Positions 18,099 to 26,235 of a DNA stretch of 64,000 nt are shown here, one piece after another; the first letter of the stretch is position 1, and each line of letters opens with the position of its first letter. The stretch spans positions 21,883 through 85,882 of the forward strand of contig CAZNPL010000029.1 of the NCBI GenBank assembly GCA_964574815.1. Reading direction: 5' to 3'. This DNA comes from CAZNPL01 sp964574815 (GTDB taxonomy: Bacteria; Planctomycetota; Phycisphaerae; UBA1845). Below the pieces are notes generated by a model. It was not told the origin of the DNA and searched no databases. It saw only the letters and a list, made by a program, of their open reading frames with translations. A program made the position numbers and the translations under genes.

Positions 18099-18144
18099 GC
18101 TCGCCTGTCCTGCTTCCATCGAAGGGGAACTGGCGAGCCTTTTT
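18099..18144 (+). terminator. Rho-independent terminator after the secreted-protein trio
   Basis: GCTCGCC (18099-18105) pairs perfectly with GGCGAGC (18132-18138), with an inner TTCC/GGGGAA partial stem, and a CTTTTT run follows. It starts 30 bp after the stop at 18069, in the right orientation for the 13836-18069 genes. Confidence 0.7.
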
Positions 18145-18285
18145 AAATGTGACCCCGAAACTGCAAACTGCGGCTACGACGTGTGCTTGCGTGTCGCGAT
18201 CGCACACGTCCGATCGCAGTGCCTGGGGCGGGCGGCACTTCGCGCTCCGACCATTCTCTTGGACTTGCCCTACTGTTCTTTGCCG

Positions 18286-18323
18286 TCCGGAAGCCCCCGC
18301 CGCTTCAGCGTCCCGCTTCCGGA
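18286..18323. repeat. Inverted repeat downstream of spoVG
   Basis: TCCGGAAGC (18286-18294) and GCTTCCGGA (18315-18323) are a perfect 9-bp inverted repeat with a 20-nt loop that has a small inner stem. It lies 29 bp beyond the spoVG stop. It has no T-run on either strand, so it is either a non-canonical end-of-transcript hairpin or a dispersed palindrome. Confidence 0.45.
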
Positions 18324-18351
18324 GTATCTCACACGGCGTCCTGCAGCAGAC

Positions 18352-19098
18352 TCAGATCAGGCCCGCGCCGAAGTCGTCGCCCTCCGGCTCTTTTTTTGGC
18401 TCGCTCGTAGTCTTCTCAGGCTCTCGCGACGATGATCCGGCAGTCGGCACGGGTTCGGGTTCGGGGCGCGGTTCGCGCTTGGGCTTGGACGGTTGAGGCT
18501 CACGCGAGCGGGGCGCCGGCCGGGATCGACGCTGCTGTCGCGCAGCAGCGTCACGCTTGAGGTCTTCGATCAGGGAGTCGTATTCGCTCTTAGACTCGGT
18601 CTGCACCTCGGCAACTTCCTCTTCCTCAATGTCCTCTTCGCCTTCGTACTGATCCAGTTCCGAACTCGTGTCCTCATCCATGTCGTCAAACTCGTCATCC
18701 GAAATGGGGCGATACCCGGGCTTCTTGGACCGTTCCACCTCCTCGGAATAAGCCTCGACGATGTGTTGCTGCAGGCGGTGCCGGCAGCCGGAGTTGATCG
18801 GGTGGGCCACATCGGCATGCAGCTTCGTCCGGCCTCGCTTGTCCCGCGGCGACCGATCGCGCGAAAGCGACGCTCCGCACTCGTTGCAATACCTTGCTCG
18901 CAGGTGGTTCTTGGCGGAGCATTTCGGACATCGATCGGCGAGCTTGCGCGACGGCATCGCCACGAAGACGCCCGAAGCGCCGTCGATGATTTTGATGTCT
19001 CGCACGACGAAGTCACCGTCAAACGTCACCGATGCAAAAGCCTTCAGACGGTCGGTAGGATTGGGGATAAGCTTGATGCGCACTTCACTGATTTCCAT
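18352..19098 (-). CDS. spoVG: SpoVG-family RNA/DNA-binding regulator with inserted zinc ribbon
   Basis: A 248-residue SpoVG-family protein (the family is normally about 90-100 residues). Residues 1-52 match the SpoVG core (MEISEVRIKLI, LKAFASVTFDGDFVVRDIKI, GVFVAMPSRK). Residues 95-125 match its end (ADVAHPINSGCRHRLQQHIV). Between them is a 40-residue insert with a four-cysteine ribbon, Cys57, Cys60, Cys71 and Cys74 (CPKC and CNEC). The C-terminal half is acidic then Arg/Pro-rich and looks disordered. It lies 9 bp after ispE on the same strand; ispE and spoVG are also close neighbours in Firmicutes. The likely role is a nucleic-acid-binding regulator; the target is unknown. Confidence 0.85.
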   Translation of the reverse strand: MEISEVRIKLIPNPTDRLKAFASVTFDGDFVVRDIKIIDGASGVFVAMPSRKLADRCPKCSAKNHLRARYCNECGASLSRDRSPRDKRGRTKLHADVAHPINSGCRHRLQQHIVEAYSEEVERSKKPGYRPISDDEFDDMDEDTSSELDQYEGEEDIEEEEVAEVQTESKSEYDSLIEDLKRDAAARQQRRSRPAPRSREPQPSKPKREPRPEPEPVPTAGSSSREPEKTTSEPKKEPEGDDFGAGLI

Positions 19099-19107
19099 GG
19101 TTCGTCC

Positions 19108-20031
19108 TCAACAGATCGCCAGTGGGGCCGCCGGTGCTTTGACCACGACGGCCCCGGTGCCAATACCTGATGAATGCAGCTTCGAACGGAACGACTCGGC
19201 CTCGTCCCGCTCGTCAAAAAGCACAAAGATGGTTTGTCCCGCTCCGGAGACGCGCGCGTGTTCCGCCCCAGATTCGCGAACCGCCTCCCAAAGCCCATGC
19301 ACCTCGGGCGCGACGTGAAAAACCGCCGGCTCCAGGTCGTTCGAACAAAGCGCCGCGACCTGGTCGGCCGAGGTCGCTCGTTCGATGTCCGCGAACCGCG
19401 GCCGGGACGCGTTGGCAGTACGAGGTCCGCCCAAGTCCGACCACGTTGTATAAACGTTCTTGGTCGAGACTGCGACTCCGGCGAAGACCAGCAGCGCCCA
19501 TCCGGACCACGAGAGCGGTGCCTGTCGGACTACTTCGCCGCGCCCGGTGATCACCGCCGATGGAAGGTCGAAGAACAGCGGTACGTCGGAACCCAGCTCG
19601 CCGCCGATACGCGCCAGCTCGTTTCTGTCCAGCCCGAGATCCCACAACGCGTTCAGCGCCAGCAGCGAAGTCGCCGCGTTGCTGCTGCCGCCGCCCAGAC
19701 CCGCGGCAACGGGAATGTGCTTGACCAGTTCAATCGAGGCCCCGCGGCGCACGTCGGATGAACGCTGCGCGAGCGCGCGAGCGGCCTTCCATACAAGGTT
19801 TCGCTCGTCGGACGGCACCTCAGAACTGTCGCAAGTGAGCGCCAGTGTTCCGGGCGGTGCATCCTCGAAGCGCATCTCATCCGCCAGACCGACGCTGAGA
19901 ACCATCGAATGAATGTCGTGAAAACCGTCTGCACGGAGGCCCAGAACGTCCAGGATCAGATTAACCTTGGCGGGGGAGCGGGCGGAGAGCGCTGCGGGCC
20001 GCGGAGTCGTACGCATCTCGGTGTCAATCAT
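19108..20031 (-). CDS. ispE: 4-diphosphocytidyl-2-C-methyl-D-erythritol kinase IspE
   Basis: A 307-residue GHMP kinase that phosphorylates CDP-methylerythritol at the 2-hydroxyl in the MEP isoprenoid pathway. Motifs: ARSPAKVNLILDVLGLRADGFHDI with the catalytic lysine, the glycine-rich ATP loop IPVAAGLGGGSSNAA, and LGSDVPLFF with the catalytic Asp. The C-terminal GHMP motif SGAGQTIFVLF is present. The start at ATG 20031 gives a normal length with a slightly long N-terminus. It is the first gene of an operon with spoVG. It fits with the polyprenyl diphosphate synthase elsewhere in the window, which uses the pathway's products. Confidence 0.95.
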   Translation of the reverse strand: MIDTEMRTTPRPAALSARSPAKVNLILDVLGLRADGFHDIHSMVLSVGLADEMRFEDAPPGTLALTCDSSEVPSDERNLVWKAARALAQRSSDVRRGASIELVKHIPVAAGLGGGSSNAATSLLALNALWDLGLDRNELARIGGELGSDVPLFFDLPSAVITGRGEVVRQAPLSWSGWALLVFAGVAVSTKNVYTTWSDLGGPRTANASRPRFADIERATSADQVAALCSNDLEPAVFHVAPEVHGLWEAVRESGAEHARVSGAGQTIFVLFDERDEAESFRSKLHSSGIGTGAVVVKAPAAPLAIC

Positions 20032-20491
20032 CGGCTGGCCAAACTGATTTTCGAGACGTCATCACAGCGGAGTCCGGCACCATTCGAATAATCGCGTGCC
20101 GTTGGCTCGCCCGGGACGCCTTTCGGGCGACGGGAGCCGGTTTGCCGGCCGGCATCATCAGTCTGAGAAACACCACAGCTTGTGCACGTCGCCCGAACGT
20201 CCAGAATGATCGTAGAAAATCGGGCTTTGTTGTCAACAGCCGGCCTCATCCGCGAACACACAGGCGGTTGCTCATCCCGGTGCGATCTCTGTCAACGAGG
20301 CCGGGGGCATCGTGTTTCCGTGAGTCAACGCATCGTTACGATCCGCAATACGTCCTGCCATCTGAAGCGATGTAACCCACTGCAAAAAAAGCACTTAAGT
20401 ATGATCTGCGAGAGGCGGAGGCGGTGGTGACGGTCGTGCCGCTACTGGGACGGACATGTTGTGGACCATGTCCTCTTGAGGGGAGGAAGTT
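20032..20491. other. Intergenic region holding the ispE leader; no gene seen
   Basis: 460 bp between the divergent ispE and the 20492 gene. Apart from the ispE promoter (20209-20236) it holds GC-rich self-complementary stretches (20100-20155, for example GCCGGTTTGCCGGCCGGC) that would lie in the ~170-nt ispE leader, and an A7 run at 20384-20390 upstream of the 20492 gene. No reading frame here resembles a protein. Confidence 0.6.
20209..20236 (-). promoter_or_regulatory. Candidate sigma-70 promoter for ispE-spoVG
   Basis: On the minus strand a perfect TTGACA (20236-20231), a 16-bp spacer and TACGAT (20214-20209). It is about 175 bp upstream of the ispE ATG, leaving a GC-rich leader. Confidence 0.5.
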
Positions 20492-20995
20492 ATGGGTCCG
20501 GTTTCACTTAACACGGCGTCGCTCGCCAGTTTCAACACATCTCCCAACGTTCAGCCGATGCGAGATCGCCCGGTCGCGGCTCCGCCCGCGGGCGATGGGG
20601 CAGGTGCGTCAGGGGCGGCCTCGTCGTCTCGACTGACCGTGGCCACTGCGACCGTGCAGTCCCGAGTTGATGCTTTCCTGGCCTCCTTCGACGAGTCCCT
20701 GCCTTCCGATCAACAGCTTCGCATGGTCATCGCCCTGCTCATTCTGCAGGCGCTGCTGGGCAAGGAGGACGATCAGCCGATGAGCAAGGCTGCGGAGTTG
20801 GCCGGTCTCGCCGTTGGCCTCGAAATACTCGGCCGGCGTCCCGATCCCGCAATTATCTCAGCTACCAACATTATCCAGATTCAACACCAGTCCACCCTGG
20901 TCTACATCGAGCAGGCCGTGCACACCCTTACGGAGTCCAATACCGAGACCGGCGGGCAGCATAACACCGGGGCACGCCTGGACGTGAGGAGCTGA
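20492..20995 (+). CDS. Hypothetical protein, Ser/Ala-rich N-terminus and helical C-terminus
   Basis: A 167-residue protein with no recognised family. Residues 1-50 are rich in Pro, Ala, Gly and Ser (PPAGDGAGASGAASSSR) and look disordered. Residues 55-140 are helical and partly hydrophobic (QQLRMVIALLILQALLG, AAELAGLAVGLEILG), ending with a polar tail. It has no clear signal peptide or membrane helix. GGGAGG lies 5 bp before ATG 20492, so translation is well supported. It stands alone, divergent from ispE and convergent with trmB. Confidence 0.6.
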   Translation: MGPVSLNTASLASFNTSPNVQPMRDRPVAAPPAGDGAGASGAASSSRLTVATATVQSRVDAFLASFDESLPSDQQLRMVIALLILQALLGKEDDQPMSKAAELAGLAVGLEILGRRPDPAIISATNIIQIQHQSTLVYIEQAVHTLTESNTETGGQHNTGARLDVRS

Positions 20996-21126
20996 TCGCT
21001 CGTTGCTCGGAAGCACCGGCGGCCAACCCTGGTGGTGCGTCGCGACGCGATTGTTTTATTGGATGCCACTGGTCTGCCTCAAGCGCACTCGCCAGCGCCG
21101 ACGCACCGAGGACAGGGGCAGACTGG

Positions 21127-21175
21127 CTCGCCGTCGCACTCGGCGAGTAAACCGTGACAGAGCACCCGGGGTGCT
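21127..21175. repeat. Two short hairpins between convergent genes
   Basis: CTCGCCG-N7-CGGCGAG (21127-21147) and AGCACCCGGGGTGCT (21161-21175, a perfect 7-1-7 palindrome) lie just past the trmB stop. They could end transcription of the two facing genes, but neither has a T-run. Confidence 0.4.
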
Positions 21176-21180
21176 GGCAT

Positions 21181-21816
21181 TCACTCGGCTGCCGGCCCGC
21201 CCTTGACCACCGCGATGCGATAGATCGTTCGCTGCGCCCGGCGGTACTTGATCTCGTAATTGGTGTTCACCGAACTGTTCTCGATACCGGAATCGGGATC
21301 GTCGTACGGTATCTCGGTTAAATCGCTCCTGCCCAGCAGGCAGTCGCGAATCTGTTGGAAGTACTCCTCGTGATCGGTCTGAACGGCCCAGCGCCCTCCC
21401 GGCATCAGGATGCGGACAGCCGCGGCGACGAAGGGCGGCTGGATCAGCCGTCTCTTGTGGTGCCGCTTCTTGGGCCAGGGGTCGGGATGATAGATGTGCA
21501 ACACCGTGATGCATTCGTTGGCCAGATGGTGCTTCACTAGGTGGGCCGCGTCGGTTCGCATGATACGAACGTTGTGAATCCCCCATCGCGCCATGCGGTC
21601 GGCGGCGAACCGGAAGTACTTGTTGGCCCACTCGATGCCCACGAAGAGTCTTTCGGGGCGTTGCTGCGCCCGGCGCAGCAGGAATCCGCCCTTCCCGCAC
21701 CCGATTTCGAGTTCAATCTCGCCTGGTACGTCAAACCACCGGGCGGGGTCCACGAGCACGCCTTCGGGCGGTGGATCAACGATGATGTCATCCATCGTCA
21801 AACGGGGCGGTCGCAT
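21181..21816 (-). CDS. trmB: tRNA (guanine-N7)-methyltransferase TrmB
   Basis: A 211-residue SAM-dependent methyltransferase that forms m7G46 in tRNA variable loops. Motif I is IELEIGCGKGGFLL; next come VGIEWANKYFRFAADRM and the family signature YHPDPWPKKRHHKRRL, followed by GGRWAVQTDHEEYFQQI. Length and order are standard for TrmB. The start at ATG 21816 is normal; a shorter start (MDDII) is also possible. Confidence 0.94.
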   Translation of the reverse strand: MRPPRLTMDDIIVDPPPEGVLVDPARWFDVPGEIELEIGCGKGGFLLRRAQQRPERLFVGIEWANKYFRFAADRMARWGIHNVRIMRTDAAHLVKHHLANECITVLHIYHPDPWPKKRHHKRRLIQPPFVAAAVRILMPGGRWAVQTDHEEYFQQIRDCLLGRSDLTEIPYDDPDSGIENSSVNTNYEIKYRRAQRTIYRIAVVKGGPAAE

Positions 21817-21907
21817 GACACCTCCGATGGAAGCAGCGCTTACAAGTGGCCTCGAGAGCCGTTGGGGTTTATGATTCTCCCAGCAGGTTTATTGTAACCT
21901 TGAGACC

Positions 21908-22687
21908 ATGAGGCGCACACTCCAGGACAACCTCAGAAAAGTCCGCGGGCGCATTGCCGAGGCGTGTAGCCGTGTCGGGCGCGATCCCGGCACGGTCCGC
22001 TTGCTCGCCGTCACGAAGTCGGTGGACATCGACGTCATCCGAACGCTGTACGAGACGGGCGTTACGGATCTCGGCGAAAACCGGGCTCAGCAGCTTGTGC
22101 GGCGCGCCGAGACGATGAAGGAGTGGCTTCAGCGTCGGGACATGCCGAAAGCATCTGCACCGGCATCCGTGCCTGTGCGCTGGCACATGGTCGGTTACCT
22201 CCAGCGCAACAAGGTGAAGTCCCTCCTGCCGTGGGTGTCCATGTTTCAATCGGTCGACCGCCTCCGCCTGGCCGAGGAGATCAACAAACGCGCCGCGGAT
22301 GTTGGGCATCCGGCGGACGTGCTGCTGGAGGTCAACGGCGGCAACGAGCCGCAGAAGTCGGGTGCGCCGGTGTGTGCGGCGTCACACCTTGGCGAGCAGG
22401 TGGCCTCGATGCCGAACCTCCGCTTGCGGGGACTGATGACGATGGCCCCGTGGACCACGGACGAGACCGAGCTTCGCAACGTATTCACCCGGGTCCGCGA
22501 GCTGTTCGACGAGATGCGTCACGACTTCGCAGTGGGCGACGCCTTCGACATCTACAGCGCCGGCATGACCAATGACTTCGAGATCGCCGTCGAATGCGGC
22601 TCCAACATGGTGCGCATCGGCACCGCCCTTTTCGAAGGTCTCGACCATCATCCCGGCGAAGCAGCAACCACTTCGAAGGACGCCTAG
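21908..22687 (+). CDS. YggS/PROSC-family pyridoxal phosphate homeostasis protein
   Basis: A 259-residue PLP-binding protein of the YggS family (single alanine-racemase-like barrel). The PLP lysine is in RLLAVTKSVDIDVIRTL, followed by LGENRAQQLV, WHMVGYLQRNKVK, the phosphate-binding SAGMTNDFEIAVECGSNMVRIGTALF and VNGGNEPQKSG. Members buffer PLP and affect amino-acid metabolism without a known catalytic reaction. It is slightly longer than usual because of an Ala/Pro insert near residue 80. It converges on folD with a 54-bp gap. Confidence 0.92.
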   Translation: MRRTLQDNLRKVRGRIAEACSRVGRDPGTVRLLAVTKSVDIDVIRTLYETGVTDLGENRAQQLVRRAETMKEWLQRRDMPKASAPASVPVRWHMVGYLQRNKVKSLLPWVSMFQSVDRLRLAEEINKRAADVGHPADVLLEVNGGNEPQKSGAPVCAASHLGEQVASMPNLRLRGLMTMAPWTTDETELRNVFTRVRELFDEMRHDFAVGDAFDIYSAGMTNDFEIAVECGSNMVRIGTALFEGLDHHPGEAATTSKDA

Positions 22688-22741
22688 CCCCGCGATTCGG
22701 ACGCTCGCGCCGGCGGCCAAGCACGGCACTTGCAATCGCCG

Positions 22742-23623
22742 TTATTGCTCGATACGCCTCGGGCCTAGCTGGCTTTGGGCAGCCTGGGCGGCGCTGCGCA
22801 ACAAGGCGGCTACCGTGACCGGTCCGACTCCGCCGGGGACGGGGGTGATGACTGAGGCGACCTCCGCAACCTCGTCGAACTGCACATCGCCCACCGTTCT
22901 GGGTTCGCCGCGCTCGTCGGTGATTCGATTGATGCCTACGTCGATGACGATCGCGCCGGGTTTCACATGCTCCGGTCCGATGAGATGCGGTTTCCCCACT
23001 GCCACGACCAGCAGGTCGGCCGACTTTGTATGGAGCTGCAGATCTCGCGTCTGCTCGTGACAGGTCGTCACGGTGGCCATTTCGTGCTGCAGGAAAAGCG
23101 AGATGGGCCGGCCCGCGATCGCGCCCTGGCCGACGACGACAGCGTCCAGGCCGCACGGCGTGCAGTCGATGCGCCGCAGGATTTCCATGACGGCTACCGC
23201 CGTACACGGTGCGATGATCGGTGTATCGTAGAATAACAGGCCGATGTTGGCGGGGTTGACGCCCTCGACGTCCTTGTAGGGGTCGATGTGGTACTGGACG
23301 GCCGGCGTGTCGATCGGCTCCGGCAGGGGCAGGTTCAGCATGATACCGGTGACGGCGGGGTCGGCGTTGAGTTCGTGGATTGTCTGAACGATATCGGTCT
23401 CGCGGGCCGATCCGGGCAAGGTGTGAAGCCTGTACGAGATACCGACCTCTTCACAACGGATCTGCTGCGACCGCGCGTAAATGCTGCCCGCTGTCGGCTC
23501 GCCGACCATCACGGCGTCCAGGCGAACCTCGAGCCCCGCGTCGTGCAACTCGCGAATGATCTGGGCTGCCTGCTTGCGCATCGACTTTGCAATGGGTTGT
23601 CCGTCGATGATCGTCGCGGTCAC
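22742..23623 (-). CDS. folD: FolD-like methylene-tetrahydrofolate dehydrogenase, active-site variant
   Basis: A 293-residue FolD homologue starting at GTG 23623 (GGAG 7 bp upstream; an in-frame upstream start would add 23 unrelated residues). The fold signatures are present: GEPTAGSIYARSQ, IMLNLPLPEPID, DAVVVGQGAIAGRP (Rossmann loop) and ITPVPGGVGPVTVA. The family's catalytic lysine of YxxxK is a glutamine here (Gln53 after Tyr49), the LVQLPLP glutamine is Asn97, and the KDVDG aspartate is Glu120. The lysine is needed for cyclohydrolase activity in characterised FolD/MTHFD enzymes. So this protein may be a dehydrogenase only, or use a different C1 carrier. The NAD(P) domain looks intact. Confidence 0.85.
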   Translation of the reverse strand: MTATIIDGQPIAKSMRKQAAQIIRELHDAGLEVRLDAVMVGEPTAGSIYARSQQIRCEEVGISYRLHTLPGSARETDIVQTIHELNADPAVTGIMLNLPLPEPIDTPAVQYHIDPYKDVEGVNPANIGLLFYDTPIIAPCTAVAVMEILRRIDCTPCGLDAVVVGQGAIAGRPISLFLQHEMATVTTCHEQTRDLQLHTKSADLLVVAVGKPHLIGPEHVKPGAIVIDVGINRITDERGEPRTVGDVQFDEVAEVASVITPVPGGVGPVTVAALLRSAAQAAQSQLGPRRIEQ

Positions 23624-23666
23624 AATTGAACTCCGAACCGGTTCGTGCGATGGCGCGCCGGCACCG

Positions 23667-25193
23667 TTACCGGCTGCGGGACCAAGCGTCAATCAAAAAT
23701 GGCCCGACGTAGAAAGCCGCCACGACCAGCCCACCGACACAAATGACCAGCAGCGCGACCTTGATGCTGCCGACAAGGCGTTCGAAAGCGGCCAATCGAA
23801 GTGGGTCGGCGGCCATCGTCTTAAGCGCCTGAATACGCTTGTCGATGGAAGCGTGCCGCCAGCTGGACTCCTTCTTCGGGATGCCGTTGAGAATGGCGAC
23901 GCGTTCCAGAGCGCTCACGAATATCTCCACACCCGTAGCGCAGAGAGCGTGTGGTGGGGTGTTCCGAGTGTCTGCGCTTTTCGGATGGACGCCGCAGGGA
24001 CTCGTGCATTCGTGTTCATTGGCGGCGGCGACGCATCGCGCACCGAACAGGTCCGCCTGCTGCTCGAAACGCCGTGAAATGAACCCGAACCCGATGCCCC
24101 AGATCAAGGCGATCGTGACCAAGCCGATCACTTGAATCAGGAACTGGCGATCAGCCTCAGTGAGCGACGCGGCGGTCCAGTGGTGAAAGAGCAACTCCAT
24201 AACGCCCGAGGTCACCAGCATGCTGGCCAGAGCGAAGAGCAGAAAAAACTGGATGTGCTTGTGCCGTACGTGCCCGGCCTCGTGACCGAACACGGCCTCG
24301 ATCTGCTTGGGACTCATGGCCTCCACCAAGCCGTCGGAAAGCACGACGTAGCGGACGGGTCCGGCGACCCCCATGACAGCGGCATTCGCGATGATTCCAT
24401 GGCTGTGCCATACGAGGATGTCGCGACATTTGAGGCGGATCCGGCTGCAGAATGACTCCAGTTCGCGACGCAAGGGACCTGGAGGCATGGAACTCGTCGT
24501 CCAGATGTGTCTGAGCATCCACGGGGCCACAACGAACACGCCGCCGGCGGCGATGCCCAGGGCGAGGTCAGCGGACCAGGGGATTCCGGTGGCCGCTTCG
24601 ATTCCCGACTCGACGCGAAGTGCGGCGTCGTGGACGATCATTATCACGGTCAATGGCACAACCACCATCAGCATCTGGTGGCGGACGTTGAAGTTGAGAT
24701 AGCCGCGCAGACCCCAGGTGCGGTGGGTCGTGGTACCGCGAGCGGTGAGGGAGGACGCCACTCGCTCGCGTAGCGCCCGATCGACTGGATACGCGAGCAC
24801 CAGTATCAGCACCGATGCAAGCAGGTATGGGCTGACGACGATCAGGTCCGCCAAGCCGGGGACGATCGTCACGGGGGGCTGTTTGATCATTTCAGCCCAG
24901 CGCGTCACGATGAGCACCGCCGCGAAAGCGCCCAGGTTGACAGCGTTCATAGCTGCGAGGGAGCGTTGATGTCTCCGATGTGGCCGTTGGGTTGCCCCTT
25001 TGTCTCTGCGAAGTGTGGCCAGGACCGCCAGTGACGCGAAACGCGCCGTCGCCGCGACGGCGACGAGCATGGTCGCCACGGCGATCCAGACGCCCGCCGG
25101 CGACTGTACGACGGGTGCGAAAGGTCTCTCGCGGGGCCACCAAATGAGCAACGCGAAGGCGATGACGATATGTAAGTGCATGGTGGAAAACAC
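23667..25193 (-). CDS. M48-family membrane metalloprotease
   Basis: A 508-residue M48 (HtpX/Ste24-like) zinc protease. The N-terminal half has about four membrane helices (LHIVIAFALLIWW; VWIAVATMLVAVAATARFA; LVVSPYLLASVLILVL). The catalytic site is HEAGH within IEAVFGHEAGHVRHKH, preceded by VVLSDGLVEAMSPKQ. The third ligand is in RRFEQQADLFGARC. Two further helices flank the site, and a C-terminal helix ends the protein. A Cys-bearing loop (ANEHECTSPCGVHP) follows the zinc site and is unusual. Role: membrane protein quality control by analogy. A start at ATG 25181 is also possible; no clear ribosome site was seen. Confidence 0.88.
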   Translation of the reverse strand: MFSTMHLHIVIAFALLIWWPRERPFAPVVQSPAGVWIAVATMLVAVAATARFASLAVLATLRRDKGATQRPHRRHQRSLAAMNAVNLGAFAAVLIVTRWAEMIKQPPVTIVPGLADLIVVSPYLLASVLILVLAYPVDRALRERVASSLTARGTTTHRTWGLRGYLNFNVRHQMLMVVVPLTVIMIVHDAALRVESGIEAATGIPWSADLALGIAAGGVFVVAPWMLRHIWTTSSMPPGPLRRELESFCSRIRLKCRDILVWHSHGIIANAAVMGVAGPVRYVVLSDGLVEAMSPKQIEAVFGHEAGHVRHKHIQFFLLFALASMLVTSGVMELLFHHWTAASLTEADRQFLIQVIGLVTIALIWGIGFGFISRRFEQQADLFGARCVAAANEHECTSPCGVHPKSADTRNTPPHALCATGVEIFVSALERVAILNGIPKKESSWRHASIDKRIQALKTMAADPLRLAAFERLVGSIKVALLVICVGGLVVAAFYVGPFLIDAWSRSR

Positions 25194-25260
25194 GTTACGG
25201 CAAGCCGGTCCTCATCAGGTCGAGCGGGCCGTCGTGGTGCCTGGAATTCCCCCGGCGCGA

Positions 25261-25291
25261 TTGACGATTCTCGGGTCGGCGCTGATACAAT
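25261..25291 (+). promoter_or_regulatory. Candidate promoter for the 25360 gene
   Basis: TTGACG (25261-25266), a 19-bp spacer and TACAAT (25286-25291), about 69 bp before the ATG. The spacer is longer than ideal. Confidence 0.4.
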
Positions 25292-25359
25292 CCGTATTGG
25301 CCACGAGAAGTCGGAAGCGACTTGGTGGCGCCCAGGGTTTGTACATGGAGAACGGCGAG

Positions 25360-26235
25360 ATGAAAAGCGAACGTGGCGCAGTGGGTACGATGTTCTGGCT
25401 GATGGTCGTGGTGGCGTTTTGGGGCTTACCGGCGGCGACGGCCCCGGCCGGCTCCGAATCCAAGGACACGCCCAAGAAAGAAAAACCGGCACCGCCCGAC
25501 GCAGATGCGGCACGAGAGGCCGGCAACCCGTCAACCGTAACGGAAATCAAGCCCGCCGACATCGACGCTCGGTACGGCCATCCTCTTCAACAAATGGACG
25601 AACTACATCGCACTGCCCTGGCCCAATTGGAGCTCACTGAGGACGAGATTAAGGCCCTGGAAGCAAAGTTCGACGAGGAGATCGCCAAGATTAAAGAGGT
25701 GATCAAGAGCTCGGAAGAAGTGCGGGCAGAGCGTGCCGATCGGATTACCGAATTGAAGTCGCAGATCCAGGAGGCGATTGAGGCGGGCGACAGGGCGCGG
25801 GCCGGCAGCCTGGTACGCGAGATGATGATGCTCGACCGGGGCCGCGCTAACGTCCGGAAGAAGATGATCGGCATCGGACCCCGGCTGGCCGAGCCTTTGC
25901 CCGAAGAGAAACGCCGAGCGTTCCTCAAGATCTTCGATGAAATCCGGGCGAAACACATGCCTCCCGTTAAGCCCGTCGGTTTCTCGCCGGTTCTGAGGAC
26001 CTTGAACGAATCAGAGCTCAGTGAGGAACAATGGGAAAAGATCAATCAGGCGAAGCGAGAGCTCAGCAAGGCGCTCTCGAAGGCTCATATGTCTCGCGAT
26101 CGCGAGCTGATGGCCAGGGTCGAGGCGGAGTTCCGCAACCGCGCATTGGATGAGCTGAACGAAGAGCAACTCAAAAAGTACCTCGAACTCGAACGCAAAC
26201 ACGAAGAGGAAGACGGCTGGGTATTTAACAAATAG
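25360..26235 (+). CDS. Secreted alpha-helical (Spy/LTXXQ-like) hypothetical protein
   Basis: A 291-residue protein from ATG 25360, which has GGAG 9 bp upstream (another in-frame ATG at 25345 lacks this). The signal peptide is VGTMFWLMVVVAFWGLPAATA, followed by a Lys/Pro-rich linker and a long highly charged helical region. It contains ELHRTALAQLELTEDEIKALEAKFDEEI, KSQIQEAIEAGDRARAGSLVREMM, and a second copy of the theme LNEEQLKKYLELERKHEEE. The 'L-T/N-E-(D/E)-(E/Q)' starts recall the LTXXQ motif of Spy/CpxP periplasmic chaperones, but the similarity is weak and the family is not certain. It stands divergent to the M48 protease. Confidence 0.65.
   Translation: MKSERGAVGTMFWLMVVVAFWGLPAATAPAGSESKDTPKKEKPAPPDADAAREAGNPSTVTEIKPADIDARYGHPLQQMDELHRTALAQLELTEDEIKALEAKFDEEIAKIKEVIKSSEEVRAERADRITELKSQIQEAIEAGDRARAGSLVREMMMLDRGRANVRKKMIGIGPRLAEPLPEEKRRAFLKIFDEIRAKHMPPVKPVGFSPVLRTLNESELSEEQWEKINQAKRELSKALSKAHMSRDRELMARVEAEFRNRALDELNEEQLKKYLELERKHEEEDGWVFNK

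Noticed and set aside
20028..20261. 77-residue minus-strand frame with a CTSC motif upstream of ispE
   Set aside because: It overlaps the ispE start and leader, has no ribosome site and does not resemble a zinc protein beyond one Cys pair.
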